A stretch of DNA of 64,000 bases. It comes from Microcystis panniformis FACHB-1757. GTDB lineage: Bacteria > Cyanobacteriota > Cyanobacteriia > Cyanobacteriales > Microcystaceae. Below, piece by piece: positions 1 through 8,579 of the stretch (within the stretch, counting starts at the first letter, position 1; every line of letters begins with the position of its first letter). The stretch is from the NCBI RefSeq assembly GCF_001264245.1, contig NZ_CP011339.1:3844001-3908000 (forward strand), written 5' to 3'. Under the pieces are notes generated by a model. The model ran no database searches. It worked only from the letters and a program-made list of their open reading frames with translations, and was not told where the DNA came from. The position numbers were made by a program, and so were the translations under genes.

Positions 1-154
1 CAATATTAAGACTGCCAAAATCATTGACCAGTATGCCGAAACGGCGATCACTTTTACCCTTAAGAATGCAGTTAAGTAAAGTAGTTTTACCCGCACCTAA
101 AAAACCCGTCAGCAGTGTTACTGGTGTCTTCCAGAGATTTGATGACAAAACCAT
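1..154 (-). CDS. CobW/P47K-family GTPase, N-terminal fragment
   Basis: Only the first 51 or so codons are in the window; the gene continues past its left edge. The N-terminus carries a clear P-loop, GFLGAGKTT (residues 17-25), followed by LLN, the signature of COG0523 (CobW/P47K/YjiA) G3E GTPases. These handle metals such as zinc or cobalt, or act as metallochaperones; the substrate cannot be told from this fragment. The ATG overlaps the TAA stop of the upstream amidohydrolase gene (TAATG), so the two are probably translationally coupled in one leftward operon. Confidence 0.85.
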   Translation of the reverse strand, partial: MVLSSNLWKTPVTLLTGFLGAGKTTLLNCILKGKSDRRFGILVNDFGSLNI

Positions 155-1419
155 TATACTTGTCCTCCCGATGGTTGTTTATAGATGACTCCCCGTTTCA
201 TGACAAAATCAACTTTACCAGTAACATTAATATCCTCAAAAGGATTACCCGGCATAGCGATAATATCAGCAAATTTCCCCACCGCTAACGCACCAATATT
301 CGGCTGCATTAATAATTCAGCCGCTACAGTAGTTGCTGCTTTTAAAGCGCGTAAAGGAGTAATACCATTTTGAACCATCGCTGGAAACTCTTTCCAGTTA
401 TCTATATGAGGAAAAGTTCCCGCATCAGTACCAAAAGCAATCTTAACGTTACTTTTAGCTAAATTATCAGCACAAGCAATCAGTTGAGAGGCATATTTTT
501 GATATTTAGCGTGTTGCCAAGGAGAACGACTTTTCCAATATTCAGGATTATTGGCATTGCGAGCTTTTTCTAAAACAGTGTATTGAGTTGGTACCAGATA
601 AACTCCTTTCTCTTCCATCAATTGCAAAGTCTCGGAACTCGCAAGATTACCATGTTCAATGGAACGTACCCCCGCGTTAACAGCACGTTGAACCCCTTCC
701 CCTCCATAAGCGTGGGGACAAGCAGAAATACCGAAATCTTTGGCGGTACTAACCAGAATATTCATCTCCTCTTGGGAATAAGTGGTTTGACTCGGATCAT
801 CCGTAGGAGAGCTAAAACCCCCTGTAGCACAGAATTTAATCCAATCTGCTCCTGAGCGAATTTCTTCTCGTACTATGCGGATAATTTCTGCTGTTCCGTC
901 TGCTACTTCAAATTTTTCTGGTCTGAACTGAAAAGCAACTAAAGAGGTAAAATCACCATGTCCTCCTTGGGCTGAAATCAGGTGAGGTGCTACCAATAGA
1001 TCTGGTCCAATAATCCAGCCATTGGCGATCGCTTTTTTGAGATCGACGGTAATAAATTCTGGATCGGGACAACCCACTTCCCTTACAGTAGTAAAACCGT
1101 TCATTAACAGTGTTTTCAGAGGATTTAAGCTATAAAGGGTCATTAATGGCACTGTCACCATATAAGGATTTTCTGGAATTGTAGGATCCCCTTCACAGAA
1201 GGTGATATGAACATGACAATCAATGAAACCAGGGGTAACGGTGTGTCCTTTTAGTTCAATAATTTGAGCGTTGCTGTGATCAACTGTTGTAGCGATCGCA
1301 GTGATATTCCCATTTTCGATGCGAATTTCCGTGGCACCAAGGGGATTATCAGCCAAACCATCCCAATATTGATCGGTTACGATTACATAATTTGGGCTAG
1401 TGGAATTAGTACCAGTCAT
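154..1419 (-). CDS. Metal-dependent amidohydrolase (imidazolonepropionase/prolidase-like)
   Basis: A 421-aa amidohydrolase-superfamily enzyme of the COG1228 type. The first metal ligands are seen as FIDCHVH (H69 and H71), followed by later HAYGG and SIEHGN histidine motifs and the late GTDAG aspartate, so the metal centre looks intact. Relatives hydrolyse Xaa-Pro or Xaa-Arg dipeptides or cyclic amides; the exact substrate is unknown. The ATG at 1419 is chosen because GGAGAAAC lies just upstream of it. A longer in-frame reading begins at 1548, but its first residues are translated from the right end of the neighbouring tnpB element and are probably not native. The stop overlaps the start of the CobW-type gene. 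Confidence 0.85.
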   Translation of the reverse strand: MTGTNSTSPNYVIVTDQYWDGLADNPLGATEIRIENGNITAIATTVDHSNAQIIELKGHTVTPGFIDCHVHITFCEGDPTIPENPYMVTVPLMTLYSLNPLKTLLMNGFTTVREVGCPDPEFITVDLKKAIANGWIIGPDLLVAPHLISAQGGHGDFTSLVAFQFRPEKFEVADGTAEIIRIVREEIRSGADWIKFCATGGFSSPTDDPSQTTYSQEEMNILVSTAKDFGISACPHAYGGEGVQRAVNAGVRSIEHGNLASSETLQLMEEKGVYLVPTQYTVLEKARNANNPEYWKSRSPWQHAKYQKYASQLIACADNLAKSNVKIAFGTDAGTFPHIDNWKEFPAMVQNGITPLRALKAATTVAAELLMQPNIGALAVGKFADIIAMPGNPFEDINVTGKVDFVMKRGVIYKQPSGGQV

Positions 1420-1504
1420 CGTTGTTTCTCCTGTTGTTAATTTTTTCAGCGTTTTTATTAGTCTTGAGCTAGGCGATCGCTTAATATCTCGACTTCCACT
1501 GGTT

Positions 1505-1700
1505 GACATCCTCGCCGCCGTAAACGGACGGTGATTCCCAAACCTCACGATTTAGGTTTCTGCTTCTTTCCCGAAGGATTTTTCGCACCTGCCTTAACAG
1601 ATTTACTCTGTTCTGGTCTTATGGTCGCTCTACAGACTGACACCGCAAGCCCTGCGGCCAAAATATTTTTACTAGCGTTAACATCTCGGTCATGGTGAGT
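1505..1700 (-). ncRNA. Probable omega RNA (reRNA) region at the tnpB 3' end
   Basis: In IS605-type elements the guide RNA overlaps the tnpB 3' end and ends at the right end of the element. Here the tnpB stop (1545) is followed on the minus strand by a bulged 6-bp hairpin (1531-1515) and then GAGGATGTCAAC, after which host sequence resumes. The boundaries are inferred from family architecture, not measured. The guide would be the roughly 16-20 nt just beyond the right end, starting near 1505 and running toward 1485. Confidence 0.4.
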
Positions 1701-2732
1701 CCCACAGTCTGGACAATCCCACTCTCGAACATTTAACGGCATTTTCTCAGCAATATAGCCGCAATTACTACACCGCTTAGAGCTAGGAAACCATCTATCT
1801 ATTTCGATGTAGTTTCTCCCATACCAACGGCATTTGTAGGCTAATTGTCTAGTGATTTCTCCCCAACTAACGTCAGATATTGCCTGAGATAATTTCGGGT
1901 TTTTGACCATATTCTTGACGGCTAAATTCTCAACCACAATCGTTTTGTTTTCACGAACTAATTGAGTGGTTAGCTTATGTAAATGGTCTTTTCTGCTATC
2001 GTTGATTTGAGCGTGAATTCTGGCTACTTTGATTCTTGCTTTTTCCCGATTTTTTGACCCCTTCTGTTTTCTAGAAAGATTTTTCGCTGCTCTTCGCAAC
2101 CTCTGATAATGTTTCTTAAAATGCTTGGGATTAGACACTTTATCGCCATCGCTGGTAATCACGAGGCTACTAATTCCTAAGTCAATTCCGATGGCTTTAT
2201 CTGTTACTGGTAATGGCTTAATTGTTGGGTCATCAAATCTAATTGAAATATGCCAACGTCCAGAAGGATGTAATCTGACTGTTACTGTGCTTGGTTCACA
2301 GCTTTCTGGGATTTGTCTTGACCATCGAATAGGTAAAGGTTCTGTGCATTTAGCTAAATAGATTTGTTTGTCTTTAAATTTAAAGGCTGATTTGGTAAAT
2401 TCGGCACTTCCTCCCTGATGTTTTTTCTTAAAGTTAGGATACTTAGTACGACCAGCAAAGAAATTAGTAAAAGCTGTTTGTAAATGTCTTAACCCTTGTT
2501 GTAAAGGTACACAGCTAACTTCGTTTAAAAAGTCTAATTCTTCTTGCTTTTTCCAATCGGTCAACATTGAAGAAGTTTGAGCGTAGCCTACTCTTTCTTG
2601 CTTTTCGTACCAAGCTTGTGTTCGTTCGTGGAGAGCTTTGTTGTAAACTAATCTTACACAGCCCAAAGTGCGCCGCAATAGCGACTCTTGTTCGGGTGTT
2701 GGGTAAAATCGAAACGAATAGGCTTTTTCCAT
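1545..2732 (-). CDS. tnpB: RNA-guided nuclease TnpB (IS605 OrfB family)
   Basis: A full-length 395-aa TnpB. The RuvC-like catalytic triad is visible: D184 in GIDLGIS, E268 in VVENLAV and D350 in HDRDVNASKN. A four-cysteine zinc ribbon (C321, C324, C340, C343) sits between the second and third catalytic residues, as is usual. TnpB proteins are RNA-guided DNA nucleases that use an omega (re) RNA made from the right end of their element and thereby help retain it. No TnpA is nearby, so movement would need a transposase in trans. All key residues are intact, so activity is plausible. Confidence 0.93.
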   Translation of the reverse strand: MEKAYSFRFYPTPEQESLLRRTLGCVRLVYNKALHERTQAWYEKQERVGYAQTSSMLTDWKKQEELDFLNEVSCVPLQQGLRHLQTAFTNFFAGRTKYPNFKKKHQGGSAEFTKSAFKFKDKQIYLAKCTEPLPIRWSRQIPESCEPSTVTVRLHPSGRWHISIRFDDPTIKPLPVTDKAIGIDLGISSLVITSDGDKVSNPKHFKKHYQRLRRAAKNLSRKQKGSKNREKARIKVARIHAQINDSRKDHLHKLTTQLVRENKTIVVENLAVKNMVKNPKLSQAISDVSWGEITRQLAYKCRWYGRNYIEIDRWFPSSKRCSNCGYIAEKMPLNVREWDCPDCGTHHDRDVNASKNILAAGLAVSVCRATIRPEQSKSVKAGAKNPSGKKQKPKS

Positions 2733-2870
2733 GTCTCATATTTTAGCATATATTTCGTAAACGATGCTCATATTTAACAGTAAAGCCGTCGTAGAACGAC
2801 GGGGTTTCAGACACAAATTTTCGATGAATAAGCCAATTCAAGTTGATAGTTAGCGAATCCGCTTTAATGG

Positions 2871-3329
2871 TTAGTCTTGATAGACATTCATAGTATGTAG
2901 CCAAATGGTATCCGTATCCGCGTTTTCTTGTGTACTACCTAACAAAATTTCAAAATAGGAACGACTATCATAGACATGACGAAGGATGTTACAACGTTCG
3001 CTGTCTTCAATTACATCAAAACCCGCCGTTTTATTGGGGATTAAAGTAATCGACTGCATCCCATTATCAGCGGCAAAGCAGAGACGAATATCTAAGGGAC
3101 TTCCCAACCAAGAGGGATCATCAAAACCAAAGACAGAAAATAATCTAGCATTGGCAACCACTAGAGGTATATTGTAGGGTTTAAACTCAAAAGGAATAGC
3201 TCCCATATCGGCTTCACCCCGTCTGTCTCCGACAAAATCGCAGGGAAAGTTATTAAAATTCCATAAAAAAGATCCATCCTCATTTTTGACGGTGATAATA
3301 TAAGTTTCTTGGCATCGGTATAGAACCAT
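2871..3329 (-). CDS. Hypothetical protein, 152 aa
   Basis: I do not recognise this protein. It is rich in aromatic and acidic residues, has no signal peptide or membrane segment, and looks like a small all-beta cytosolic protein. It is the last gene of the leftward run that includes the 426-aa protein, the PI-PLC-like protein, a lipase and a GH19 protein, lying about 120 bp beyond the 426-aa gene. Its ribosome site is weak compared with its neighbours. The tnpB element lies directly downstream. A role alongside the upstream hydrolases is inference from position only. Confidence 0.6.
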   Translation of the reverse strand: MVLYRCQETYIITVKNEDGSFLWNFNNFPCDFVGDRRGEADMGAIPFEFKPYNIPLVVANARLFSVFGFDDPSWLGSPLDIRLCFAADNGMQSITLIPNKTAGFDVIEDSERCNILRHVYDSRSYFEILLGSTQENADTDTIWLHTMNVYQD

Positions 3330-3452
3330 AGATTGATAACATCCTTGAATATTTAATTAAGTTTTGTTGATGAAAGAGCTTGTTAGGTTGATTGAGGAAA
3401 GTTTGGTTTTTTTCCTCACACCAACCAACTGGTACTATAGCGTCCTATTCGC

Positions 3453-4733
3453 TTAATAACCCGTTTTGGAATCGATTGCCCCAGCATCAATACCTGCAAC
3501 TGCCCAACCGACAGCGACGGGATCCTCTGTCACCACGCCAAAAACCAACGCGGCGGCGGAAACAAGATCACTGATCCAGGTATGCCCAACACCGCTAGTC
3601 ACCTGATTTGGTACTAACATTCCATTCTCAGGAATATTTGATTCTGGATTATAAGCTGCCAAGGTACTCAGAAAAACACCACATGAACCAGTTGCACACA
3701 TATAAGTCAGATTGGCATCGGCAATGATCGCCCAAGGAGACCCTGAGATGGTTGCATCCTGTTGGGCGGCATTGCCCGCCGTATTACTCTTGACATCAAC
3801 AACCCAGATACTGCCCATAGAGGAATTAGAGGGGTTGGACGGAGCCGTGGCAATAAAGATTGCTCCCTCTGGATAATTTCCCGGATCTGCATTACCGGCG
3901 TTTGGTGAGTAGGCCAAAGATAAAATGACCTGTCCACTGGGTACTGTCCAAATAGGACTTAACGAGGCATTGAAACCACTATAGGGCTGATAGTGTAAAC
4001 CGCCAGCCGGGGTTGCCCAGTAAATGCCATTTGGTCCTTTACAAACGTCAGTTGCAGTACATCCGCCGTGATAACCGTAAAGGATAGGAGTTGAAGATGG
4101 GTTCTGAGCATTGAAGATAACCCCCGTAGCTTCTTTCACACCGCCGAGTAACAGACAATCGTAATTAGTTAGCGTGTTCGCAGGGAAAAAGGTCAGAGAT
4201 ACGGACGCTCCAGACGCTCCATCTTCGTTATAAGATGTGTTTGAACCCACATAAGACAAGCTCGGCACGCCGTTAGACCAAGTGACTGAATACCAGTAGA
4301 GGTTGCCATTAGACGCTGCCACGTAAAGAAGGCTTTCGGGGAAATAATAGAAAAGTCCGGCAATTGGCGCATCGGGTTGTTTTTCCGAAGCGATCTGAGT
4401 CGTGACATTACTACTTGTGAAGTGGCTGCCTCCAGTAGCGGGATTAATGCTATTAAGCCAAATATTCTCGTCTTCAGATCCGTAAACAAAATAGTAAGGT
4501 GGTGAATAGTCAGTGTTGCTGTAATCAAGCAGAAACTCAATAGCAGTGGTACTGGCACCATTATTATCAAGATTACTCACCCCCCCTAAAGTATAACTTG
4601 GTGGGGTTGGATTCGGTGAAAATTGCCCAACCGAGATCCCACTTTGGTAAGCAGCGACGACAAAAGTATAGTTCTTATATTCACCAGCAGGAATAGTGAT
4701 TGCCGAAATACATTGAGTGTAGGGAAAAGACAT
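3453..4733 (-). CDS. Hypothetical protein, 426 aa, beta-rich
   Basis: The family is not recognised. The sequence is rich in G, S, N, T, Y and W with recurring short strands, such as GNLYWYSV and GSIWVVDV, which suggests a beta-propeller-like fold after a short beta domain. Residues 47-54 read YTLGGVSN, which resembles YTLEGVSN at residues 64-71 of the upstream PI-PLC-like protein, so the two may share an N-terminal domain. There is no signal peptide; the C-terminal 40 residues are hydrophobic and alanine-rich. AAGGAGA lies just before the ATG. A ~100-bp cassette at 4756-4856 precedes the gene and recurs upstream of the PI-PLC-like gene. Confidence 0.7.
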   Translation of the reverse strand: MSFPYTQCISAITIPAGEYKNYTFVVAAYQSGISVGQFSPNPTPPSYTLGGVSNLDNNGASTTAIEFLLDYSNTDYSPPYYFVYGSEDENIWLNSINPATGGSHFTSSNVTTQIASEKQPDAPIAGLFYYFPESLLYVAASNGNLYWYSVTWSNGVPSLSYVGSNTSYNEDGASGASVSLTFFPANTLTNYDCLLLGGVKEATGVIFNAQNPSSTPILYGYHGGCTATDVCKGPNGIYWATPAGGLHYQPYSGFNASLSPIWTVPSGQVILSLAYSPNAGNADPGNYPEGAIFIATAPSNPSNSSMGSIWVVDVKSNTAGNAAQQDATISGSPWAIIADANLTYMCATGSCGVFLSTLAAYNPESNIPENGMLVPNQVTSGVGHTWISDLVSAAALVFGVVTEDPVAVGWAVAGIDAGAIDSKTGY

Positions 4734-4755
4734 GATTATCTCCTTTTGAGTTGAA

Positions 4756-4856
4756 GTTAAAGAGAATTACTTGAGAGGTCAGAAGTAAATAATTTAATTA
4801 TTTTCCCTTTCTTTCCCTCCCCATTTAGAGTCGTGCCGATTCCCACTGCCGACTGT
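4756..4856 (-). repeat. Intergenic cassette, copy 1, with hairpin
   Basis: This segment matches 6401-6502 closely, beginning with GTTAAAGAGAATTACTTGAG and ending in a GTGCCGATTCCCACTGCC core. The core is enclosed by an inverted pair, AGTCG (4829-4833) and CGACT (4850-4854). It lies between the PI-PLC-like gene and the 426-aa gene. It may be an intercistronic processing or attenuation hairpin, or the scar of a gene-block duplication. Confidence 0.75.
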
Positions 4857-4912
4857 ATCAGAGATTTAGGATAACTAGGCTCAATTAGTGGCGATCGCCT
4901 ATCTAATGGCAG

Positions 4913-6337
4913 TTACCATAGGGGTAAGTTATTTGCCCGTCGATACCCTTTTAAAATGTTTAAAGGGACTCCATTAATGAGAGCAGAAAAATTATTGACA
5001 GTGGTTTCTAGTTGTCCAGTGCTAGTATTGACACGATTCCACCAATCAGTGGCAATAATGTTAGATTTGATCCCATTTAAACCAGCAAAAAAGCTAGAGA
5101 GTTCTTTAGGCACATTAGCTGGTACTCCATAAGCACCTTCATAATTATACTGAGCCATTAATGACCAGAGAAAATTATTAGGTTGGTTGATAGCGTCAAT
5201 TTGTTGTTGTAAATAACTCTGCACGTCTGACCAAACAGTTACACTTGTACCACACCAATATTGTTTAATAGAACTGCTCCAAAAGGGTGTATTTTGTGCT
5301 AACCAATCAGACATACTATCAGGAAATTCGAGAGAACCAACTACAACTCGGCCAGTAGTTTGCCAAAGGTCTTTTAAGGGTTGAGAAATACCAGAGGGCG
5401 GAATTAATTTATCTTGTCCAATAGTGTTGATAATCAGATTAGATAAATCTTGATAGGTTTGGCTTGTCCAATTTCCCTCAAAATCATGTAAGTCAAGAAT
5501 AACAAATTCTTGGGGATTATCAGCTAAAAATTGCGTTACTTGATTGAGAAAATCTACTAAAGTCAGGGGGAGAGCAAAACTCCCGTGACACATAACAAAT
5601 TGATTATCCCCTGAGCCACTACTAAGCATTAATCTGAGATCAAGGGCACGAATACCTTGACTAAGTTGCTGATTGATGTTTTGGTATTGAGTTTGTACCC
5701 ACGTTTGACTAATACTACCAGCGCAATAAGTTGAAGCATCGTGAGTGCCTGGCAGGGTTAACTCATTGAGACAAAGGTTTTGAATACAAGGGGCAAATAA
5801 TTCCATCCAATTATTAGCCCAGTGTAATACGGAAGGACGTAACACACTTTGATCATCTGCTAATCCGCCACTGCCATAATTAGGGGTTGGATAGGAACTA
5901 ATTGGGTTTTGGGTATTACTAGGGAAATAACCAAGGGCGATCGTTACTACTCCATCATGAATCCATCCTACAGCAGATGTATTAGTAGTATCTGGAGTAG
6001 GATAAACAAAAAGACCATTGGGAATATTTTGCCATTCAACTAAAACCCCATAACCTGCTTCTGAGGGGACAGGCGTTGATAGTCCGTGAACTCCACTCTT
6101 TTTAGCACTAATTGTAAAGTTAAAGTTACTTACCCCCTCAAGGGTGTAGTTAGCATCACCCGCATCATCTATACTGTCATGACCTACTGTTTCTTTAAAC
6201 TCAGCATAAAATTGAGTAAAGGAATTAGGACTAATCTGAGAAGATGGATCCCACTCCATCTGGTAACTATGGGATTTTACTTGATTGATGTTATATGGCG
6301 TAGCGTTGACAATTTGTATGTGAAATCCAGCACCCAT
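4913..6337 (-). CDS. PI-PLC X-domain-like phosphodiesterase
   Basis: A 474-aa protein with an unknown beta-rich N-terminal domain (about 1-160) and a phosphatidylinositol-specific phospholipase C-like TIM-barrel domain (about 180-440). Both catalytic histidines are present: H199 in LPGTHD and H251 in VMCHG. Also visible are ALDLRLM (about 231-237) and EFVILDLHDFEGN. Bacterial PI-PLCs cleave phosphoinositides or GPI anchors to give cyclic inositol phosphates. They are normally secreted, but this one has no signal peptide. AAGGAGAA precedes the ATG. The N-terminal YTLEGVSN (64-71) resembles a motif in the downstream 426-aa protein. Confidence 0.85.
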   Translation of the reverse strand: MGAGFHIQIVNATPYNINQVKSHSYQMEWDPSSQISPNSFTQFYAEFKETVGHDSIDDAGDANYTLEGVSNFNFTISAKKSGVHGLSTPVPSEAGYGVLVEWQNIPNGLFVYPTPDTTNTSAVGWIHDGVVTIALGYFPSNTQNPISSYPTPNYGSGGLADDQSVLRPSVLHWANNWMELFAPCIQNLCLNELTLPGTHDASTYCAGSISQTWVQTQYQNINQQLSQGIRALDLRLMLSSGSGDNQFVMCHGSFALPLTLVDFLNQVTQFLADNPQEFVILDLHDFEGNWTSQTYQDLSNLIINTIGQDKLIPPSGISQPLKDLWQTTGRVVVGSLEFPDSMSDWLAQNTPFWSSSIKQYWCGTSVTVWSDVQSYLQQQIDAINQPNNFLWSLMAQYNYEGAYGVPANVPKELSSFFAGLNGIKSNIIATDWWNRVNTSTGQLETTVNNFSALINGVPLNILKGYRRANNLPLW

Positions 6338-6400
6338 AATAATTTTCTCCTTGATGAAGATGAGTATTGTTGACTTTTTAAAGTCGTTAATTGAGTTACA

Positions 6401-6502
6401 GTTAAAGAGAATTACTTGAGAGGTCAGAAGTGAATAATTTAAATATTAGCCCTTTCTGTACCTCAATATTTACAGTCGTGCCGATTCCCACTGCCGACTG
6501 TT
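6401..6502 (-). repeat. Intergenic cassette, copy 2, with 7-bp hairpin
   Basis: This is the second copy of the 4756-4856 cassette. Its hairpin is better here, with a 7-bp stem ACAGTCG (6472-6478) and CGACTGT (6495-6501) around the same conserved core. It lies between the lipase pseudogene and the PI-PLC-like gene, in the same relative place as copy 1. Confidence 0.75.
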
Positions 6503-6513
6503 TAGAGAAATAA

Positions 6514-7554
6514 TTAGCTTAACTTAGTGGCAATATCATCTAAATCTTGCTCTGTTAGCGTCAGAGAATCAGCCACATTTTCCGTCAGCGGCCAGTCAAT
6601 TTCCAGAAGATTGAAATAAGCTTGGATATGCTGAAAATAGGCTTCTTGAAGAAATTGCTTCAGGGGGTTTGGTTGCGGTTGAGAAAAAACGCCACATTTA
6701 CCTTTCATGGCAAAAGTGCTGGGATTTAACGCCAGATAATTACAGTTTTTCACTTTTTGAATTTGACTATTAACTAATAGTGCAATTCTCGAAGATTTAG
6801 GAATATTACAAGATTGATACAGGGTAGGAATCTGCTGTAATTGCTGAATATTCCAAGCATGGGGAACAATATCCAAACTATTCCAGAGGCGGCTGCTTTG
6901 ATTGAGACCTGGCTGCGTATTTCCGTAGTAATCAGAGAAGGTTTGATCCCCTGGGGTTGCTCCCGCAGAAAATTGGGTATTGACGGTGATTTGTTTACCA
7001 GTCGGGTTCCAAGTTGCTTGATTTTCGTACAGCCATAATGCCATTACTGGAGATAATGCTCCGCCTAAACTATGGCCGGTGGTAATGATTTCAATAGGTT
7101 GATCAGATTGGCTGGGAATTTCCTGGGTCAAAAATTCTAACAGAGAACGGTTAGAGGTATCTTTCAGGTTTTGCAGAATAGTAATTCCGGTATTTGTTCC
7201 TTCCGAAATTTTTCCGCGTTCGGGGAATTGCGTTGACCAGGAAACCATGTTATGGGTAGCAGCATCCTCCTGTAACCAATCAAAAACTGATTGGGGATTC
7301 GTAGCGGCGATCGCAACTACCTATTGAGGGTTATTGGTTTCGGCATTTTCTCCCTTTGCCACATACATAATATTATCCCAGTTCTGATTTTTAGGATCAT
7401 GATAATAAATAACAGGACCCCAAAGAATTGTCCATTGACCAATTTTTCCTTGCACCGTAGGATTGGCTAAATCTGTAATAACTTTCTCGCTATTACTGAT
7501 ATTAGCGAACATGGAAAGACAGAAAAGCGTTTGTTGTTGATCGTAAGTAGGCAT
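6514..7554 (-). pseudogene. Class 3 lipase gene broken by an in-frame amber codon
   Basis: Reading from the ATG at 7554, which has a strong GGAGGGAG ribosome site, the frame stays open through NNPQ to a TAG at 7323-7321. It then continues in the same frame as VVAIAATNPQSVFDW and on to the stop at 6514. The full reading is 346 codons with one nonsense codon at position 78. Downstream the alpha/beta-hydrolase class 3 lipase signature is intact: GHSLGG with nucleophile about S162, and a probable catalytic Asp in NSLDIVPHAW. TAG is one change from CAG, so a Q-to-stop mutation is the simplest account. Restart at the ATG at 7248 would give a 244-aa protein lacking the first strands. Confidence 0.85.
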
Positions 7555-7780
7555 TGAAATTTTCTCCCTCCGATTGTGAATTGATTAGGCGTATCTTAGA
7601 CAAATCCAGGTAATTGAGTCACCAGAAAATTGTTAATGGTTTGGTCACAAAACAAATTTCACAAAAAAGGGATGACCGCTCTTTTTAACTTGATTAAGTT
7701 GACCCCAATTTACCCTATCATTAGAGGTGTAAAAATTAGCACCAGAACAGCTATTGGCGGAAAATGTAGGACAAGCATTG

Positions 7781-8566
7781 CTAAACAGGAAAAACTTTGA
7801 TCGCTTTTTCGTAGTAAGCTTGACGATCAGCTAGTCCGTTAAGACCACCATTGACTCGTCGGGTGATTTCTTCCACCGTTGCACCGCGATCACAAAGAGC
7901 ATTCATGTTATTGTTATGCCACCAAAAACCGCCACTGGTAAAAGGATAGGTGGTACTAACATAGTCAACTCCATCCATCACTTTCGGATCATGAATATAA
8001 TTCGCAAAAGCTTGATAGTTACTGCGTCCCGTTAGTTGAATAACGCCCGCTCCCTTATATTTGGGACCATCTCCTGGATAAATATTTCCTAGGTCTTTCC
8101 GTCCGTTATACTCCTCACCGCTACCCAGTTCTTTCATCCATTTCAAGCCTCCACTTTCATGGGCAGTTTGGCTTAAGAAATGACACATTCGGGGGTGAGT
8201 GTTAATGTCAAAGCGATTTAAGCAAGAATTGAGGTCTGCTAATTGTCCATCGCTAATGACATTACCATAGATAAATTCGGCTTGAGTTTTGGAGATCAAA
8301 TTATTACCCCCTGGTAATTCTTTAAGTTCTAGTAAAAATTTCGCCGAAGATGATCCCAAGGTATCCAATTCGCCTTCTTTGATTTTTTGTTTGAATTCTT
8401 CAAAGGCTTGTTTTGTTTGGGATCCATAAATACCATCAACCCCATTAGCAGGAAGTAATCCGAAAACTTGTAAACGGGTCTGAACTTCTCGGCAAAGTTC
8501 CGAGTCTCCTGCTAAGGAATCAATGGGTTTAACAAGGTTTTGTTGAATGATGTCTTCTAATTTCAT
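7781..8566 (-). CDS. Peptidoglycan-binding domain plus GH19 chitinase/endolysin-like protein
   Basis: A 261-aa protein. Residues 22-60 form a PG_binding_1-like domain (VQTRLQVFGL, then GIYGSQTKQAFEEF), and residues about 93-261 a glycoside hydrolase family 19 domain. The expected acidic residues are present: E137 in AHESGG and E151/E152 in GEEYNGR, with YKGAGVIQLTGRSNY after them. GH19 proteins with such binding domains hydrolyse chitin or peptidoglycan and occur as phage endolysins and secreted effectors. No signal peptide is present. It is the first intact gene of the leftward hydrolase run, and its ATG follows directly on a lipase remnant. Confidence 0.88.
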   Translation of the reverse strand: MKLEDIIQQNLVKPIDSLAGDSELCREVQTRLQVFGLLPANGVDGIYGSQTKQAFEEFKQKIKEGELDTLGSSSAKFLLELKELPGGNNLISKTQAEFIYGNVISDGQLADLNSCLNRFDINTHPRMCHFLSQTAHESGGLKWMKELGSGEEYNGRKDLGNIYPGDGPKYKGAGVIQLTGRSNYQAFANYIHDPKVMDGVDYVSTTYPFTSGGFWWHNNNMNALCDRGATVEEITRRVNGGLNGLADRQAYYEKAIKVFPV

Positions 8567-8579
8567 GGTGTTTATTTCC

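Larger units (their letters stand above)
1505..2815 (-). mobile_element. Orphan TnpB element (IS605/IS1341 type)
   Basis: The element contains only tnpB and no tnpA transposase. Its probable ends are marked by subterminal hairpins. The left end, upstream of tnpB on the minus strand, has a 6-bp stem at 2786-2802 (CCGTCG/CGACGG). The right end, just past the tnpB stop, has a stem with a one-base bulge at 1515-1531. Exact borders are inferred, because IS605-type elements make no target duplication. The right end abuts the 5' region of the amidohydrolase gene. Confidence 0.7.

Noticed and set aside
1420..1548. Forty-three-residue N-terminal extension of the amidohydrolase
   Set aside because: Its first part is read from the tnpB element end, and a good ribosome site precedes the internal ATG at 1419.
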